Assembly (NCBI GenBank): GCA_026785885.1
Contig: JAJAZC010000127.1
Location: 1-47,375 of the forward strand
Direction: 5' to 3'
Origin: Rubrivivax sp.
Lineage (GTDB): Bacteria; Pseudomonadota; Gammaproteobacteria; Burkholderiales; Burkholderiaceae_C
Length of the DNA: 47,375 nucleotides
Shown here: positions 38,840 through 47,375 of the stretch, piece by piece
How the letters are laid out: each line of letters starts with the position of its first letter
Position numbering within the stretch: the first letter of the stretch is position 1
Made by a program: the position numbers and the translations under genes
Notes under the pieces: generated by a model
The model's database searches: none
Told to the model about the DNA's origin: nothing
Seen by the model: the letters and a program-made list of their open reading frames with translations, nothing else

Positions 38840-39790
38840 ATGGCATTCACGGTGTTCGTTGACGGCCAGGAGGGCACCACGGGGCTGCGCATCCATGAGT
38901 ACCTGGCCGCGCGCGGCGATGTGCAGGTGCTGCGCATAGATCCCGAGCGCCGCAAGGACGCTGCCGAGCGGGCGCGCTTGCTCAATGCCGCGGATGTCGC
39001 CTTTCTTTGCCTGCCCGACGCTGCAGCGCAAGAGGCAGCGGCGCTGGTGACCAACCCGCGTACCTGCCTGATCGACGCCAGCACGGCCCACCGCACGGCC
39101 GCGGGCTGGGTCTTCGGGCTGCCGGAGTTGGCGCCCGGACAGCGGCAAGCGCTGCGGGCCAGCAAACGCATTGCCAACCCTGGTTGCCACGCCAGCGCCT
39201 TCATCCTGCTGCTGCGTCCGCTGGTCGACGCCGGGCTGGTGCCGGCCGACGCGGCGTTGAGCGCCACCTCGATCACCGGCTACTCGGGCGGCGGCAAGAA
39301 AATGATCGAGGAGTACCGCGCCGCGGTGGCAGGGTCGGATGCCGCACGACGGCTCGCCGCGCCGCGCCCCTACGCGCTGACACTTACCCACAAGCACCTG
39401 CCGGAAATGATGGCGCACGGTGGTCTGCACCACGCGCCGATCTTCATGCCGATGGTGGGCAACTTCTACCAGGGCCTGGCTGTCACGGCGCCGCTGCAGC
39501 TGGAGCTGCTGGGCACCACCGCAGAGGCGCTGCATGCCGCGTTGAGCCGCCGCTACGACGGTGAGCGGTTCGTCAACGTCCGACCCTTACGCGATGCGGC
39601 GACCTTGCAGGACGGCTTCTTTGACGTGCAGGGCTGCAACGGCAGCAACCGCGTCGACCTCTTTGTCTTTGCCAACGACCGGCAGGCTGTGCTGATTGCC
39701 CGGCTAGACAACCTGGGCAAGGGTGCCAGTGGGGCCGCTGTGCAGTCCATGAACGTGCACCTGGGCGTCGACGAAAGCCTGGGTCTTTGA
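38840..39790 (+). CDS. argC: N-acetyl-gamma-glutamyl-phosphate reductase, type 2
   Basis: [33 protein letters not shown]...[15 protein letters not shown]...[24 protein letters not shown]...[16 protein letters not shown]. Confidence 0.92.
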   Translation: MAFTVFVDGQEGTTGLRIHEYLAARGDVQVLRIDPERRKDAAERARLLNAADVAFLCLPDAAAQEAAALVTNPRTCLIDASTAHRTAAGWVFGLPELAPGQRQALRASKRIANPGCHASAFILLLRPLVDAGLVPADAALSATSITGYSGGGKKMIEEYRAAVAGSDAARRLAAPRPYALTLTHKHLPEMMAHGGLHHAPIFMPMVGNFYQGLAVTAPLQLELLGTTAEALHAALSRRYDGERFVNVRPLRDAATLQDGFFDVQGCNGSNRVDLFVFANDRQAVLIARLDNLGKGASGAAVQSMNVHLGVDESLGL

Positions 39791-39840
39791 GGCGCTGAGT
39801 CCGGCGTCAGGGCCGGCTGGCGCGGCGCCGCTGACGTTGG

Positions 39841-40662
39841 TTAAGCGCCGACGTTTTGGCTAGGAATCGTTTGGCGATAGTGATAGAGATAGCCGTCCCC
39901 AAAGCCCAGCCGGCGGTACACCTGAAGTGCAGCATTTTTGTTGGCGTCGACTTGCAGGTAGGCCGTTTTGGCGCCTTTCGTCGATGATATGGAGAGCATG
40001 CGCTCACATAGCAGTGTTGCCCACCCTTGTTGGCGCTCATCGGCATGCGTCATCACGTCATATAGGCCGACCAGGTCTTCCTCCCGCGCGAACTGCCCGC
40101 AACATACGACGCGGCCGTCGGCATCGCGCCGAATGACAAACCCTAGGTGGCGAATGGGTGCTTGTTGCAGTCGTTGCGCGTGGGCCTGCCGGTGCGCTGG
40201 TGGGGAGTCGCGCAACGCACCAATGGCCTCGGCAAAGGCCGCAGGAGCCAGCGGCTGCCACTGGTAGCCGGCCGGCAGTGGCTGGACTGTCGACGCAGAC
40301 AGCAGGGAGCTGACCAACACGTGGGTTCGGTCGACCTGCTGGAATTCCAGCTGCGCCAGCGTGGCATCCAGCTCTGAAGGTTGGGTGAAGGGCGTGATGC
40401 GGAAGATCAAAGGCAGTTCGGCCTGGCGGTAAAACGCCGCCGCGAGTTCGAGCCGGGCCGCCAGCGTCAAGCGCCCCGGGCCCAGCGCATGGATGCAACG
40501 CGCCCGTCGTGCCGTGCCCGGCTGCAGGCGCAGCAGCCAGCCGTCCAGCCAGCGCTGCTGCGGGGGCGCGCTGGCGTTGAGGCACGCGTCCTCGATACGC
40601 GCCAGCAGCGCGTCTGGCCAATCAGCCAAGGCGCGCCGCCAGTTCCCTTGCAAACTCGACAA
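39841..40662 (-). CDS. GNAT family N-acetyltransferase
   Basis: GLYDVMTHADERQQGWATLLCERMLSISSTKGAKTAYLQVDANKNAALQVYRRLGFGDGYLYHYRQ; start may lie further downstream (overlaps parA by about 41 bp). Confidence 0.88.
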   Translation of the reverse strand: MSSLQGNWRRALADWPDALLARIEDACLNASAPPQQRWLDGWLLRLQPGTARRARCIHALGPGRLTLAARLELAAAFYRQAELPLIFRITPFTQPSELDATLAQLEFQQVDRTHVLVSSLLSASTVQPLPAGYQWQPLAPAAFAEAIGALRDSPPAHRQAHAQRLQQAPIRHLGFVIRRDADGRVVCCGQFAREEDLVGLYDVMTHADERQQGWATLLCERMLSISSTKGAKTAYLQVDANKNAALQVYRRLGFGDGYLYHYRQTIPSQNVGA

Positions 40663-41383
40663 AAGCCTGGGCGCCCTTGGACGCCGGGTCGAAACTCACG
40701 CCCGGCTGGCCGTAGCTGGGCGCCTCAGCCAGGCGCACATTGCGCGGGATTACGGTGTTGAACACCTTGTCGCCAAAGTGCTTCTTCAACTGGTCGCTGA
40801 CCTGCTGCTGCAAGGTGATTCGGGGGTCGAACATGACGCGCAACAAACCGATGATTTCCAGGTCCGCGTTCAGGTTGGCATGCACCTGTTTGATGGTGTT
40901 GACCAGGTCAGACAAGCCTTCGAGCGCGAAGTACTCGCACTGCATAGGCACGATCACGCCATGCGCGGCACACAAGCCATTGAGCGTCAGCATGCTGAGC
41001 GACGGCGGGCAATCGATCAGCACGAAGTCGAAGTCCGCCTCGACCGTCTTCAGCGCAGCTCTGAGGCGTTTTTCGCGGCGCTCCAGCGTGACCAACTCGA
41101 CCTCGGCGCCGGCCAATTCGCGGTTGGCACCCAGCACCTGATAACGGCCGGCGGGGCTCATGCGCAAGGCTTCGCCCACGCTGCTGGATTCCAGCAACAC
41201 GTCGTAGACGCTCGGGTCCAGCGCCCGCTTGTCGATGCCCGAGCCCATCGTGGCGTTGCCCTGCGGATCAAGGTCAACCAGCAGTACGCGGCGCCCCACC
41301 AAGGCCAGGCCAGCAGCCAGGTTGACTGCGGTGGTCGTTTTGCCGACGCCGCCTTTTTGGTTCGCGATGCAGAAGATGCGCAT
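40622..41383 (-). CDS. parA: ParA/Soj family chromosome partitioning ATPase
   Basis: MRIFCIANQKGGVGKTTTAVNLAAGLALVGRRVLLVDLDPQGNATMGSGID...VLIDCPPSLSMLTLNGL...VIPRNVRLAEAPSYGQPGVSFDPASKGAQAF. Confidence 0.97.
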   Translation of the reverse strand: MRIFCIANQKGGVGKTTTAVNLAAGLALVGRRVLLVDLDPQGNATMGSGIDKRALDPSVYDVLLESSSVGEALRMSPAGRYQVLGANRELAGAEVELVTLERREKRLRAALKTVEADFDFVLIDCPPSLSMLTLNGLCAAHGVIVPMQCEYFALEGLSDLVNTIKQVHANLNADLEIIGLLRVMFDPRITLQQQVSDQLKKHFGDKVFNTVIPRNVRLAEAPSYGQPGVSFDPASKGAQAFVEFARELAARLG

Positions 41384-41497
41384 GGAGCAGGCTGGAGCGA
41401 GCCGGGTGATTGAAAGGTTGCGTACGAATACAGAAGCGCATGCGCTCAATGCGCTTGGGCGATGCTCCTGGCTCGAGCCATGGCGCGACCGTGCCCG

Positions 41498-42109
41498 CTA
41501 TTGGGACGACAAGCGCAAACCAAAGCCGATCAGAAACAGGCCAGCCAAGCGCTCCAGCCAGCGAACCAGTTGCTGGTGGGCCCGCACGCGCCCGCGCAAC
41601 GCACTGGCCATCGCACACAGCGCCAAGCCATAAGCAGCGGTCAAGAGGGCGATCGTCAACGCCATGGCAGCAAACGTGACCGAGCCGCGGTGCTGGGCAG
41701 GATCAATGAACAAAGGAAAGAAGGCCATGTAGAACACGATGGCCTTGGGGTTGAGCAACGTAATAAAAAACGCCTGGCGGGCGTAGTGGTGGGGCTCGAT
41801 GCGCACAGGCGCAGACTCGCCTGGCCGGGCAAAGATCAACTTCAGCCCCAACAAGACAAGGTAGCCGGCGCCGGCGTATTGAATGATTTGAAAAGCCACC
41901 GGATGCGCCGCAAACAATGCAGCCACCCCAGCAACGGCCAGCCACATCAACAATTGATCACCAAGGATGACACCGGCCGTAGCGGCGGCTCCTGTTCGGA
42001 GTCCGCTTTGGGCCGTTGAAGTCAAAAGCGCAAAGGTGCCAGGCCCCGGCAAAGCCAGGAAGACCAGGATGGCAGCGCAAAAGGCGCCGTAGTCGGCAAT
42101 GCCGAGCAT
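41498..42109 (-). CDS. LysE family translocator
   Basis: MLGIADYGAFCAAILVFLALPGPGTFALLTSTAQSGLRTGAAATAGVILGDQLLMWLAVAGVAALFAAHPVAFQIIQYAGAGYLVLLGLKLI. Confidence 0.93.
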   Translation of the reverse strand: MLGIADYGAFCAAILVFLALPGPGTFALLTSTAQSGLRTGAAATAGVILGDQLLMWLAVAGVAALFAAHPVAFQIIQYAGAGYLVLLGLKLIFARPGESAPVRIEPHHYARQAFFITLLNPKAIVFYMAFFPLFIDPAQHRGSVTFAAMALTIALLTAAYGLALCAMASALRGRVRAHQQLVRWLERLAGLFLIGFGLRLSSQ

Positions 42110-42137
42110 GAATCAGCTCCGGTCGATCCAGCAGCGA

Positions 42138-42749
42138 TCAACGGGGCGCTGGCGGGTTGGCATTGTGCTGATGTGGCTGCCAGCGGCTGAGCTCGAAGCC
42201 CTGCCGAAGCAGCTGGAAGCGTATCGCAGTTTCGTCGGCGCTTTGCAGCGTTGGCGTACGTGACAGCACCCACAGGTACTCGCGCTTGGCTTCACTGACC
42301 ACGGCGTATCGGCCGTCATCGGCCAGCTGGATCACCCAGTAATCGCCCCAGATCGGCAGCCATCGCAGCGCCACGGGCAGAAAGCTGACCTCCAGCTTGG
42401 CGGGCTCCAGCCGTTGGCCCCGGATTTCGCTTTCCGCCGGCCGCGCCAGGCCAATCACCTCGTCGAACTGGCCATCAGCGCGCCTGCAGCGGTTGGTGAC
42501 CTGAACACGACCGCCATCCAGTGCCTGATAGCTCGCTGTGGTGTCGCTGACGCACTGGCGTTGAAAGCGGTTCGGGAACCATGCCACTTGATACCAGGTG
42601 CCCATGTAGGGCTGCACCTCCAGGCTTGCCAACGCCTGCAAAGGCTGTGGTGGCGCCGTTTGCCCGTTGACTCCAGCAACGCTACCCGCGCCCATGACGG
42701 TGGTCATCAGGACGCACCGCAAAACAACCGTCAAACGTCGACCCATCAC
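42138..42749 (-). CDS. Lipocalin family protein (Blc-like), exported
   Basis: YMGTWYQVAWFPNRFQRQCVSDTTASYQALDGGRVQVTNRC...AKLEVSFLPVALRWLPIWGDYWVIQLADDGRYAVVSEAKREYLWVLSRTP. Confidence 0.92.
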   Translation of the reverse strand: MMGRRLTVVLRCVLMTTVMGAGSVAGVNGQTAPPQPLQALASLEVQPYMGTWYQVAWFPNRFQRQCVSDTTASYQALDGGRVQVTNRCRRADGQFDEVIGLARPAESEIRGQRLEPAKLEVSFLPVALRWLPIWGDYWVIQLADDGRYAVVSEAKREYLWVLSRTPTLQSADETAIRFQLLRQGFELSRWQPHQHNANPPAPR

Positions 42750-42758
42750 AACCCTCAG

Positions 42759-43391
42759 CTATTTAGCATTTGAGCGCAGCCATACAAGACAGCGCTTGGC
42801 ATTCAACCCAGGCACTTCCAAAGGTTCCACGTGAAACACCGCGACATCGTGCAATAGCCGCTCGATTTCGGCATGCGGAATCTTGGCCTTCATCGCCATC
42901 CAGACGCCGGTTGGCTTAAGAAGGTGCCGCGATAGCGACACGAATTCGGGTAGCGACGAAAATGCGCGCGACGCCACCACATCAAAAGGCCCGCCATGCC
43001 AGGACTCAACACGCGCGTGCACCGCCTCAAGATTCGTAAGCTGCAGGCTGGCTGCGGCCTGCCGCACAAAAGCCGCCTTCTTCCCGACCGCGTCGAGGCA
43101 AGTCACCTGCAGTCGCGGCAGCATGATCGCAAACACCAAGCCGGGAAGACCCCCACCGCTGCCGACGTCGAGCAAGCTGCCATTGCTGCACTTACGCTGC
43201 AGCGTTGAAATCGCGGCAAGACAATCAGACAAATGGGAAACAAGCATTAAGTCCGCATTGCGCAACGCGGTCAGGTTGTAGGTGGTATTCCAACGTTGCA
43301 AAAGTTCGACGAATTGCGCCAGCGCCTCCAGTTGGGCCGCCGTGCTGTCCAAGCCTGAAGCCGCAAGCAGGTCAGCGACCGCGCTGCGCAA
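42759..43391 (-). CDS. rsmG: 16S rRNA (guanine527-N7)-methyltransferase RsmG
   Basis: LAQFVELLQRWNTTYNLTALRNADLMLVSHLSDCLAAI...LLDVGSGGGLPGLVFAIMLP; follows mnmG. Confidence 0.95.
   Translation of the reverse strand: MRSAVADLLAASGLDSTAAQLEALAQFVELLQRWNTTYNLTALRNADLMLVSHLSDCLAAISTLQRKCSNGSLLDVGSGGGLPGLVFAIMLPRLQVTCLDAVGKKAAFVRQAAASLQLTNLEAVHARVESWHGGPFDVVASRAFSSLPEFVSLSRHLLKPTGVWMAMKAKIPHAEIERLLHDVAVFHVEPLEVPGLNAKRCLVWLRSNAK
42823..42838. promoter_or_regulatory. parS-like site (GGTTCCACGTGAAACA) inside rsmG
   Basis: 14/16 match to parS consensus TGTTTCACGTGAAACA. Confidence 0.65.
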
Positions 43392-43402
43392 CGCACTGGG
43401 CG

Positions 43403-45367
43403 TCAGGCGGGCTCTCCCGGTACTGGCAGGCTCAGGGCATACGGCGCCGGTCGGCGTTTTTTCAAATGCACCAGCAGCAGCGATACAGCCGCAGGCGTAA
43501 CCCCAGACAAGCGCGCCGCCTGGCCGACAGTTTCAGGGCGCTGCTTCGCCAAGATCTGCCGAACCTCATGAGATAGCGCCGCAACCGCACCGAAGTCGAA
43601 CCCGGGCGGCAAGCTCAGTTGCTCCAGGCTGGCGGCCCGGTCGACCTCGTCGTGCTGTTTGGCGATGTAGCCAGCGTACTTGAGCGCAATTTCCGCTTGC
43701 TCTATTACGACGTCAGCCTCCGCCGCACCCCAACGGCCCTGCAAGGTTTCACGTGAAACAGCCTCCGGATGTTCGGCCAACTGGGCCGCCTTCGCGGCGA
43801 GATCGAAGGTGACGCCTGGGCGCAGCAGCAACTGCGCCAGCGAGTATTCATGCGAAAGCGCCTGACCCAGCAGCCGTTCTGCGTCGGCCGGGGGCAAAGT
43901 CGCTGGGCGTAGCCAGGTGGTGCGCAACCGCTGCAGCTCCTGCTCCAGTCGCTCCCGTTTGACATCGAAGGCTGCCCACCGCTTGTCATCGACCAAACCC
44001 AATGCGCGGCCCTGTTCGGTCAGTCGCAGGTCGGCGTTGTCCTCGCGCAGTTGCAAGCGGTACTCAGCGCGGCTGGTGAACATGCGGTAAGGCTCGGTGA
44101 CACCCTTGCTGGTGAGGTCGTCGATCAAGACACCGAGGTAGGCCTCATGGCGCCGGGGCAGCCACGCCTCACGACCCTGAACTTGCCGTGCCGCATTGAT
44201 GCCGGCATGCAGACCTTGAGCCGCCGCCTCTTCATAACCCGTGGTGCCATTGATCTGCCCTGCGAAAAACAAGCCGGCGATGGCCTGGGTTTCAAAGCTC
44301 GGGCGCAGCTGGCGCGGGTCGAAGTAGTCGTACTCGATCGCGTAACCCGGCCTCACGATGTGCGCGCGCTCCAACCCTGGAAGCGATTGCACCAGCGCCA
44401 GTTGCACATCGAAAGGCAAGGACGTCGAGATGCCGTTCGGATAGACCTCGGGAGTGCTGAGACCTTCTGGCTCCAAAAAAATCTGGTGCGAGCTTTTGTC
44501 CGCAAAGCGATGCACCTTGTCTTCAATGCTGGGGCAGTACCGCGGGCCGACGCCCTCAATGACGCCCGTGAACATGGGGCTGCGATTCAACCCGGCGCGG
44601 ATGATGGCGTGGCTGCGTTCGGTGGTGTGTGTCAGCCAGCAAGGCAACTGCGCCGGATGCTGCGATGCGTGCCCGAGAAAGCTGAACACCGGAATCGGGT
44701 CGCTGTCGCCTGGCTGCATCTCCAGCCGTGTGTAGTCGATGCTCCGCCCGTCGATGCGCGGCGGTGTGCCAGTCTTCAAGCGCCCTTGCGGCAGTTGCAG
44801 CTCTTTCAAACGTGCAGACAACGTGCTTGCTGGCAGGTCACCCGCGCGCCCAGCGCTGTAGCTCTGCATGCCTACGTGGATACGCCCATCCAAAAAAGTG
44901 CCTGCAGTCAGGATCACCGCCTTTGCCCGGAAGCGGATGCCCACTTGCGTGATAACCCCCGCAATGCGGCCACCTTCTAGCCAGAGATCATCAACCGCCT
45001 GCTGAAACAAGCACAGGTTGGCTTGATGCTCAAGACGCCGCCGAATTGCCGCGCGATACAGCGCGCGATCTGCCTGCGCGCGGGTGGCGCGCACCGCAGG
45101 GCCCTTGCTGCCGTTGAGGATGCGGAACTGGATGCCCGCCTCGTCGGTGGCCTGCGCCATCACACCGCCCAGCGCGTCGATCTCGCGGACGAGGTGGCCT
45201 TTGCCGATGCCACCGATGCTGGGGTTGCAGCTCATCTGGCCCAGCGTCTCGATGTTGTGGGTCAACAGCAGCGTGGCACAACCCATGCGCGCAGCCGCCA
45301 GCGCAGCTTCGGTGCCAGCATGCCCGCCGCCAACGACGACGACATCGAAATTGTCAGGGTGCAACAT
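43403..45367 (-). CDS. mnmG: tRNA uridine-5-carboxymethylaminomethyl modification enzyme MnmG/GidA
   Basis: [95 protein letters not shown]. Confidence 0.97.
   Translation of the reverse strand: MLHPDNFDVVVVGGGHAGTEAALAAARMGCATLLLTHNIETLGQMSCNPSIGGIGKGHLVREIDALGGVMAQATDEAGIQFRILNGSKGPAVRATRAQADRALYRAAIRRRLEHQANLCLFQQAVDDLWLEGGRIAGVITQVGIRFRAKAVILTAGTFLDGRIHVGMQSYSAGRAGDLPASTLSARLKELQLPQGRLKTGTPPRIDGRSIDYTRLEMQPGDSDPIPVFSFLGHASQHPAQLPCWLTHTTERSHAIIRAGLNRSPMFTGVIEGVGPRYCPSIEDKVHRFADKSSHQIFLEPEGLSTPEVYPNGISTSLPFDVQLALVQSLPGLERAHIVRPGYAIEYDYFDPRQLRPSFETQAIAGLFFAGQINGTTGYEEAAAQGLHAGINAARQVQGREAWLPRRHEAYLGVLIDDLTSKGVTEPYRMFTSRAEYRLQLREDNADLRLTEQGRALGLVDDKRWAAFDVKRERLEQELQRLRTTWLRPATLPPADAERLLGQALSHEYSLAQLLLRPGVTFDLAAKAAQLAEHPEAVSRETLQGRWGAAEADVVIEQAEIALKYAGYIAKQHDEVDRAASLEQLSLPPGFDFGAVAALSHEVRQILAKQRPETVGQAARLSGVTPAAVSLLLVHLKKRRPAPYALSLPVPGEPA
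43745..43760. promoter_or_regulatory. parS-like site (GGTTTCACGTGAAACA) inside mnmG
   Basis: 15/16 match to parS consensus; perfect 14-bp palindrome GTTTCACGTGAAAC. Confidence 0.85.
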
Positions 45368-45450
45368 GAAGCCGCGATTCTACGAACAGGCCCTTTGCCC
45401 ACCCATTGCCGCCGCTGTCGCTGTCGCTGCAGCAGCCACCGTGCCGGTGA

Positions 45451-45975
45451 TCAGGCCGTAAGCACGGCAAACTGAGTCGTCTTCCGGCCGCTGTCACCCC
45501 CCGCAGGCAGCTGCAGTTGTTGCACCCGCCTGCCAGCCGGCGCCGAGAGCCCCGAGAACAGCAATCGGATATCTGTCGGGCCGCAGACATGCGCTTCACC
45601 GCTCAGCACGCACTGTGCGACCAGACTTTGCCACGGGGTGGCATAGGCGATACGGTTGAGGCCGACGATGCACTGCAACTCGTCCAGCACGTCGTTGTCG
45701 TCGCCGATCAATCGCGCGTTGCTGACAAAGCCGTTGGGGTCGCGGATAGCAGCCACACCAGGCAACAGCTCGACCCATTCCCAGGCCGCACCGATCAGTT
45801 GGTCCTCGTCCAGGTGCGCCACCCACACGGTATCGCCGATCTTTCGTCCCGATTCATCAGGCGACGGCCGCATTCCAGTGCCCATATGTTGAAATACCGG
45901 CCACTGCGACCGGTCAGCCGGGGGCTTCCATTGAACCTCCGGCCACGATTTGATTACCCAGCTGCGAATTGTCAT
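45451..45975 (-). CDS. Conserved-looking hypothetical protein, divergent from the luxR-type gene
   Basis: MTIRSWVIKSWPEVQWKPPADRSQWPVFQHMGTGMRPSPDESGRKIGDTVWVAHLDEDQLIGAAWEWVELLPGVAAIRDPNGFVSNARLIGDDN...; no family recognised. Confidence 0.7.
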   Translation of the reverse strand: MTIRSWVIKSWPEVQWKPPADRSQWPVFQHMGTGMRPSPDESGRKIGDTVWVAHLDEDQLIGAAWEWVELLPGVAAIRDPNGFVSNARLIGDDNDVLDELQCIVGLNRIAYATPWQSLVAQCVLSGEAHVCGPTDIRLLFSGLSAPAGRRVQQLQLPAGGDSGRKTTQFAVLTA

Positions 45976-46060
45976 TTCATGCACCCCGTTTCAACCACGA
46001 CAAGACACCCAGACTGCCGCAGCAGAAGTGACCTGGCAACCTAGTAACCTGAACAGCGAC

Positions 46061-46783
46061 ATGACGGCGGTTGGCTACCAGCACTACCTCGACATTGCCA
46101 GCTCCCGCGACGTTCCGACGTTCAAACGCCGCATCGAGGAGTTTGCGCAACGCCTCGAATTCCCGTTGTTCAGCGCAACGCTCGTGGTGGAAAAGCCTGC
46201 TGCGAATCCGACCATCGTGGCATTGCACAACGCGCCGGAGGCCTTCTCAGACGCTGCCTTTAATGTCGAAGCAGCTGCGCGCGACCCGATAGTCCAGCGG
46301 GTCAAGACAGCGTCGGCACCCATCGTGTACGACCAGTCGGTCTACGTGGGCCATGCCGCTGGCGACTTGTGGGAAGAGCAAGCGCCACACGGTTATCACA
46401 CTGGCATTGCCATGGCCCTGCACCTCAGTGGCGGCCGGCACTTTATCTTTGGCGTCGACCGGCCGGACCCACTGCCTGCCAATCCAGACAACCTGATCCG
46501 CATGATGGCCGATCTCCAGCTGCTGGCAGTGTTTGCGCAGGAAACTGCGGTGCGCTTGCTCATGCCGCAGTGCGCCTCGGAGGAGCCGATCCCGTCGCTG
46601 TCAGCACGTGAGCAGGAAATCCTGAAGTGGACGCTGGCCGGCAAATCCAACCACACCATCGGCCAGCTGCTGCACATCAGCTTGAGCACCGTGAACTACC
46701 ACCTGCGCACAGCGATGGGCAAGCTGGGTGCGTCGACCAAACACCAGGCGGCTGCACGGGCCAACGCGCTCGGTCTGTTGTAG
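46061..46783 (+). CDS. LuxR family transcriptional regulator with autoinducer-binding-like domain
   Basis: N-terminal autoinducer-domain-like region; C-terminal HTH PSLSAREQEILKWTLAGKSNHTIGQLLHISLSTVNYHLRTAMGKLGASTKHQAAARANALGLL. Confidence 0.88.
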   Translation: MTAVGYQHYLDIASSRDVPTFKRRIEEFAQRLEFPLFSATLVVEKPAANPTIVALHNAPEAFSDAAFNVEAAARDPIVQRVKTASAPIVYDQSVYVGHAAGDLWEEQAPHGYHTGIAMALHLSGGRHFIFGVDRPDPLPANPDNLIRMMADLQLLAVFAQETAVRLLMPQCASEEPIPSLSAREQEILKWTLAGKSNHTIGQLLHISLSTVNYHLRTAMGKLGASTKHQAAARANALGLL

Positions 46784-46785
46784 GC

Positions 46786-46816
46786 AAAAAAATGCCGCCT
46801 CACGAATGAGGCGGCA
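46786..46816 (-). terminator. Intrinsic terminator for minus-strand transcripts (TGCCGCCTCA-cgaa-TGAGGCGGCA then T7 on the minus strand)
   Basis: Perfect 10-bp stem, 4-nt loop, A7 tract at 46786-46792 on the plus strand. Confidence 0.8.
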
Positions 46817-46859
46817 CTGAACGTCGGGCTACCGGAGGGTCAAAAGTTCCGACGTTCAG
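46817..46859. other. Second adjacent inverted repeat (CTGAACGTCGG-21 nt-CCGACGTTCAG)
   Basis: Perfect 11-bp arms abutting the terminator hairpin. Confidence 0.75.
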
Positions 46860-46965
46860 GTACCCAAACAGCCATCACCAAAGCTATTGGGCCGAGAAAA
46901 TTTGAGGCGCATCACACACACAGAGAATCCAGTGAGGCATTTGCCGAAGCGCTAGCCCCACAACT

Positions 46966-47016
46966 TCACCAGCCGTGACGCGGCAAGCCGAGCAGTTCGA
47001 AGAAGAAATCGATCAT
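46966..47016 (-). CDS. Possible small peptide ORF MIDFFFELLGLPRHGW
   Basis: ATG with GGAG 8 nt upstream; 16 codons plus TGA; lies upstream of the double hairpin/terminator on the minus strand. Confidence 0.3.
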   Translation of the reverse strand: MIDFFFELLGLPRHGW

Positions 47017-47203
47017 GGCCATCGCTCCAGTTGAAGGGACCTCGTTTCGTCCCTGACGAATGCATTGGAACAAGCTTGATCGCGTTGCGCACCTGCACAC
47101 CTGTGCAGTTCGGACCCCGCGGCGGTCGTCCAGAAGTCACGCCGATGTCATCTGAAATCTGCGGCCGCTATGCGGTGTCCAATCAGATCGCGATCCACCG
47201 CGC

Positions 47204-47375
47204 CTATTTCAGAGCTGCGCTGCGCAGCACCCGGCTCACGTAGACCAGCGCCACCACCGTCACCAGCACGCAGACCGCCGTGGCTGAGGCCACGTCGACC
47301 CAGGCCAGCGGTTCACCTCTCAGCACACGCGCCATCAGCGTGGTTTGGGCCAGCGCCGGCAGCCACAAGTGCCAA
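47204..47375 (-). CDS. C-terminal fragment of a membrane permease (ABC-2-type transporter-like), truncated by window edge
   Basis: Minus-strand frame reads WHLWLPALAQTTLMARVLRGEPLAWVDVASATAVCVLVTVVALVYVSRVLRSAALK*. Confidence 0.6.
   Translation of the reverse strand, partial: WHLWLPALAQTTLMARVLRGEPLAWVDVASATAVCVLVTVVALVYVSRVLRSAALK

Noticed and set aside
46030-46060. acctggcaacctagtaacctg considered as a lux box upstream of luxR
   Set aside because: Not a convincing dyad; only short direct repeats.
46793-46859. Double hairpin considered as an integron attC site
   Set aside because: Lacks R'/R'' core (GTTRRRY/RYYYAAC) motifs and there is no integrase or cassette structure.
46952-47140. 62-aa minus-strand ORF near the right edge
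   Set aside because: No recognisable features; overlaps hairpins and the more plausible short ORF in another frame.

Overview
The window is a dense, GC-rich bacterial chromosome segment. Gene content and order suggest Burkholderiales (Comamonadaceae or Rubrivivax/Leptothrix-like); this is inference. I see about 36 supportable protein genes and no tRNA, rRNA, CRISPR or transposase. Main blocks: yggS/pilT/pilU; an SIS-domain/BON pair, yraN and rsmI; tldD and threonine ammonia-lyase; a dabB-dabA (DUF2309) inorganic-carbon transporter pair; class I DAHP synthase; a large outer-membrane metallopeptidase/propeller/barrel protein; an orphan MinD/ParA-like ATPase next to a lower-GC S8 lipoprotein protease; cobalamin adenosyltransferase and a FAD-linked oxidase; prkA-yeaH-spoVR; and an origin-type mnmG-rsmG-...-parA...parB cluster with two parS-like palindromes. 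Most notable: (1) a complete attenuator-like leader upstream of DAHP synthase, with peptide MYSAAFLDSTGYWFSHRMAAGEASA, a Y-W-F run, a terminator and a candidate antiterminator; (2) a livH/livM deletion chimera wedged between the SIS gene and yraN; (3) a tandem 35-bp array made from the 3' end and stop codon of the outer-membrane peptidase gene; (4) a fragment of the orphan ParA gene reappearing beyond the S8 protease gene, suggesting an insertion or duplication; (5) a broken PEP-CTERM gene with a DIDIDSDS hexanucleotide array; (6) a tandem double hairpin plus a possible 16-aa peptide next to a LuxR solo; (7) several 12-nt-period degenerate repeats just upstream of start codons. All calls are from reading the sequence; no database search was run.
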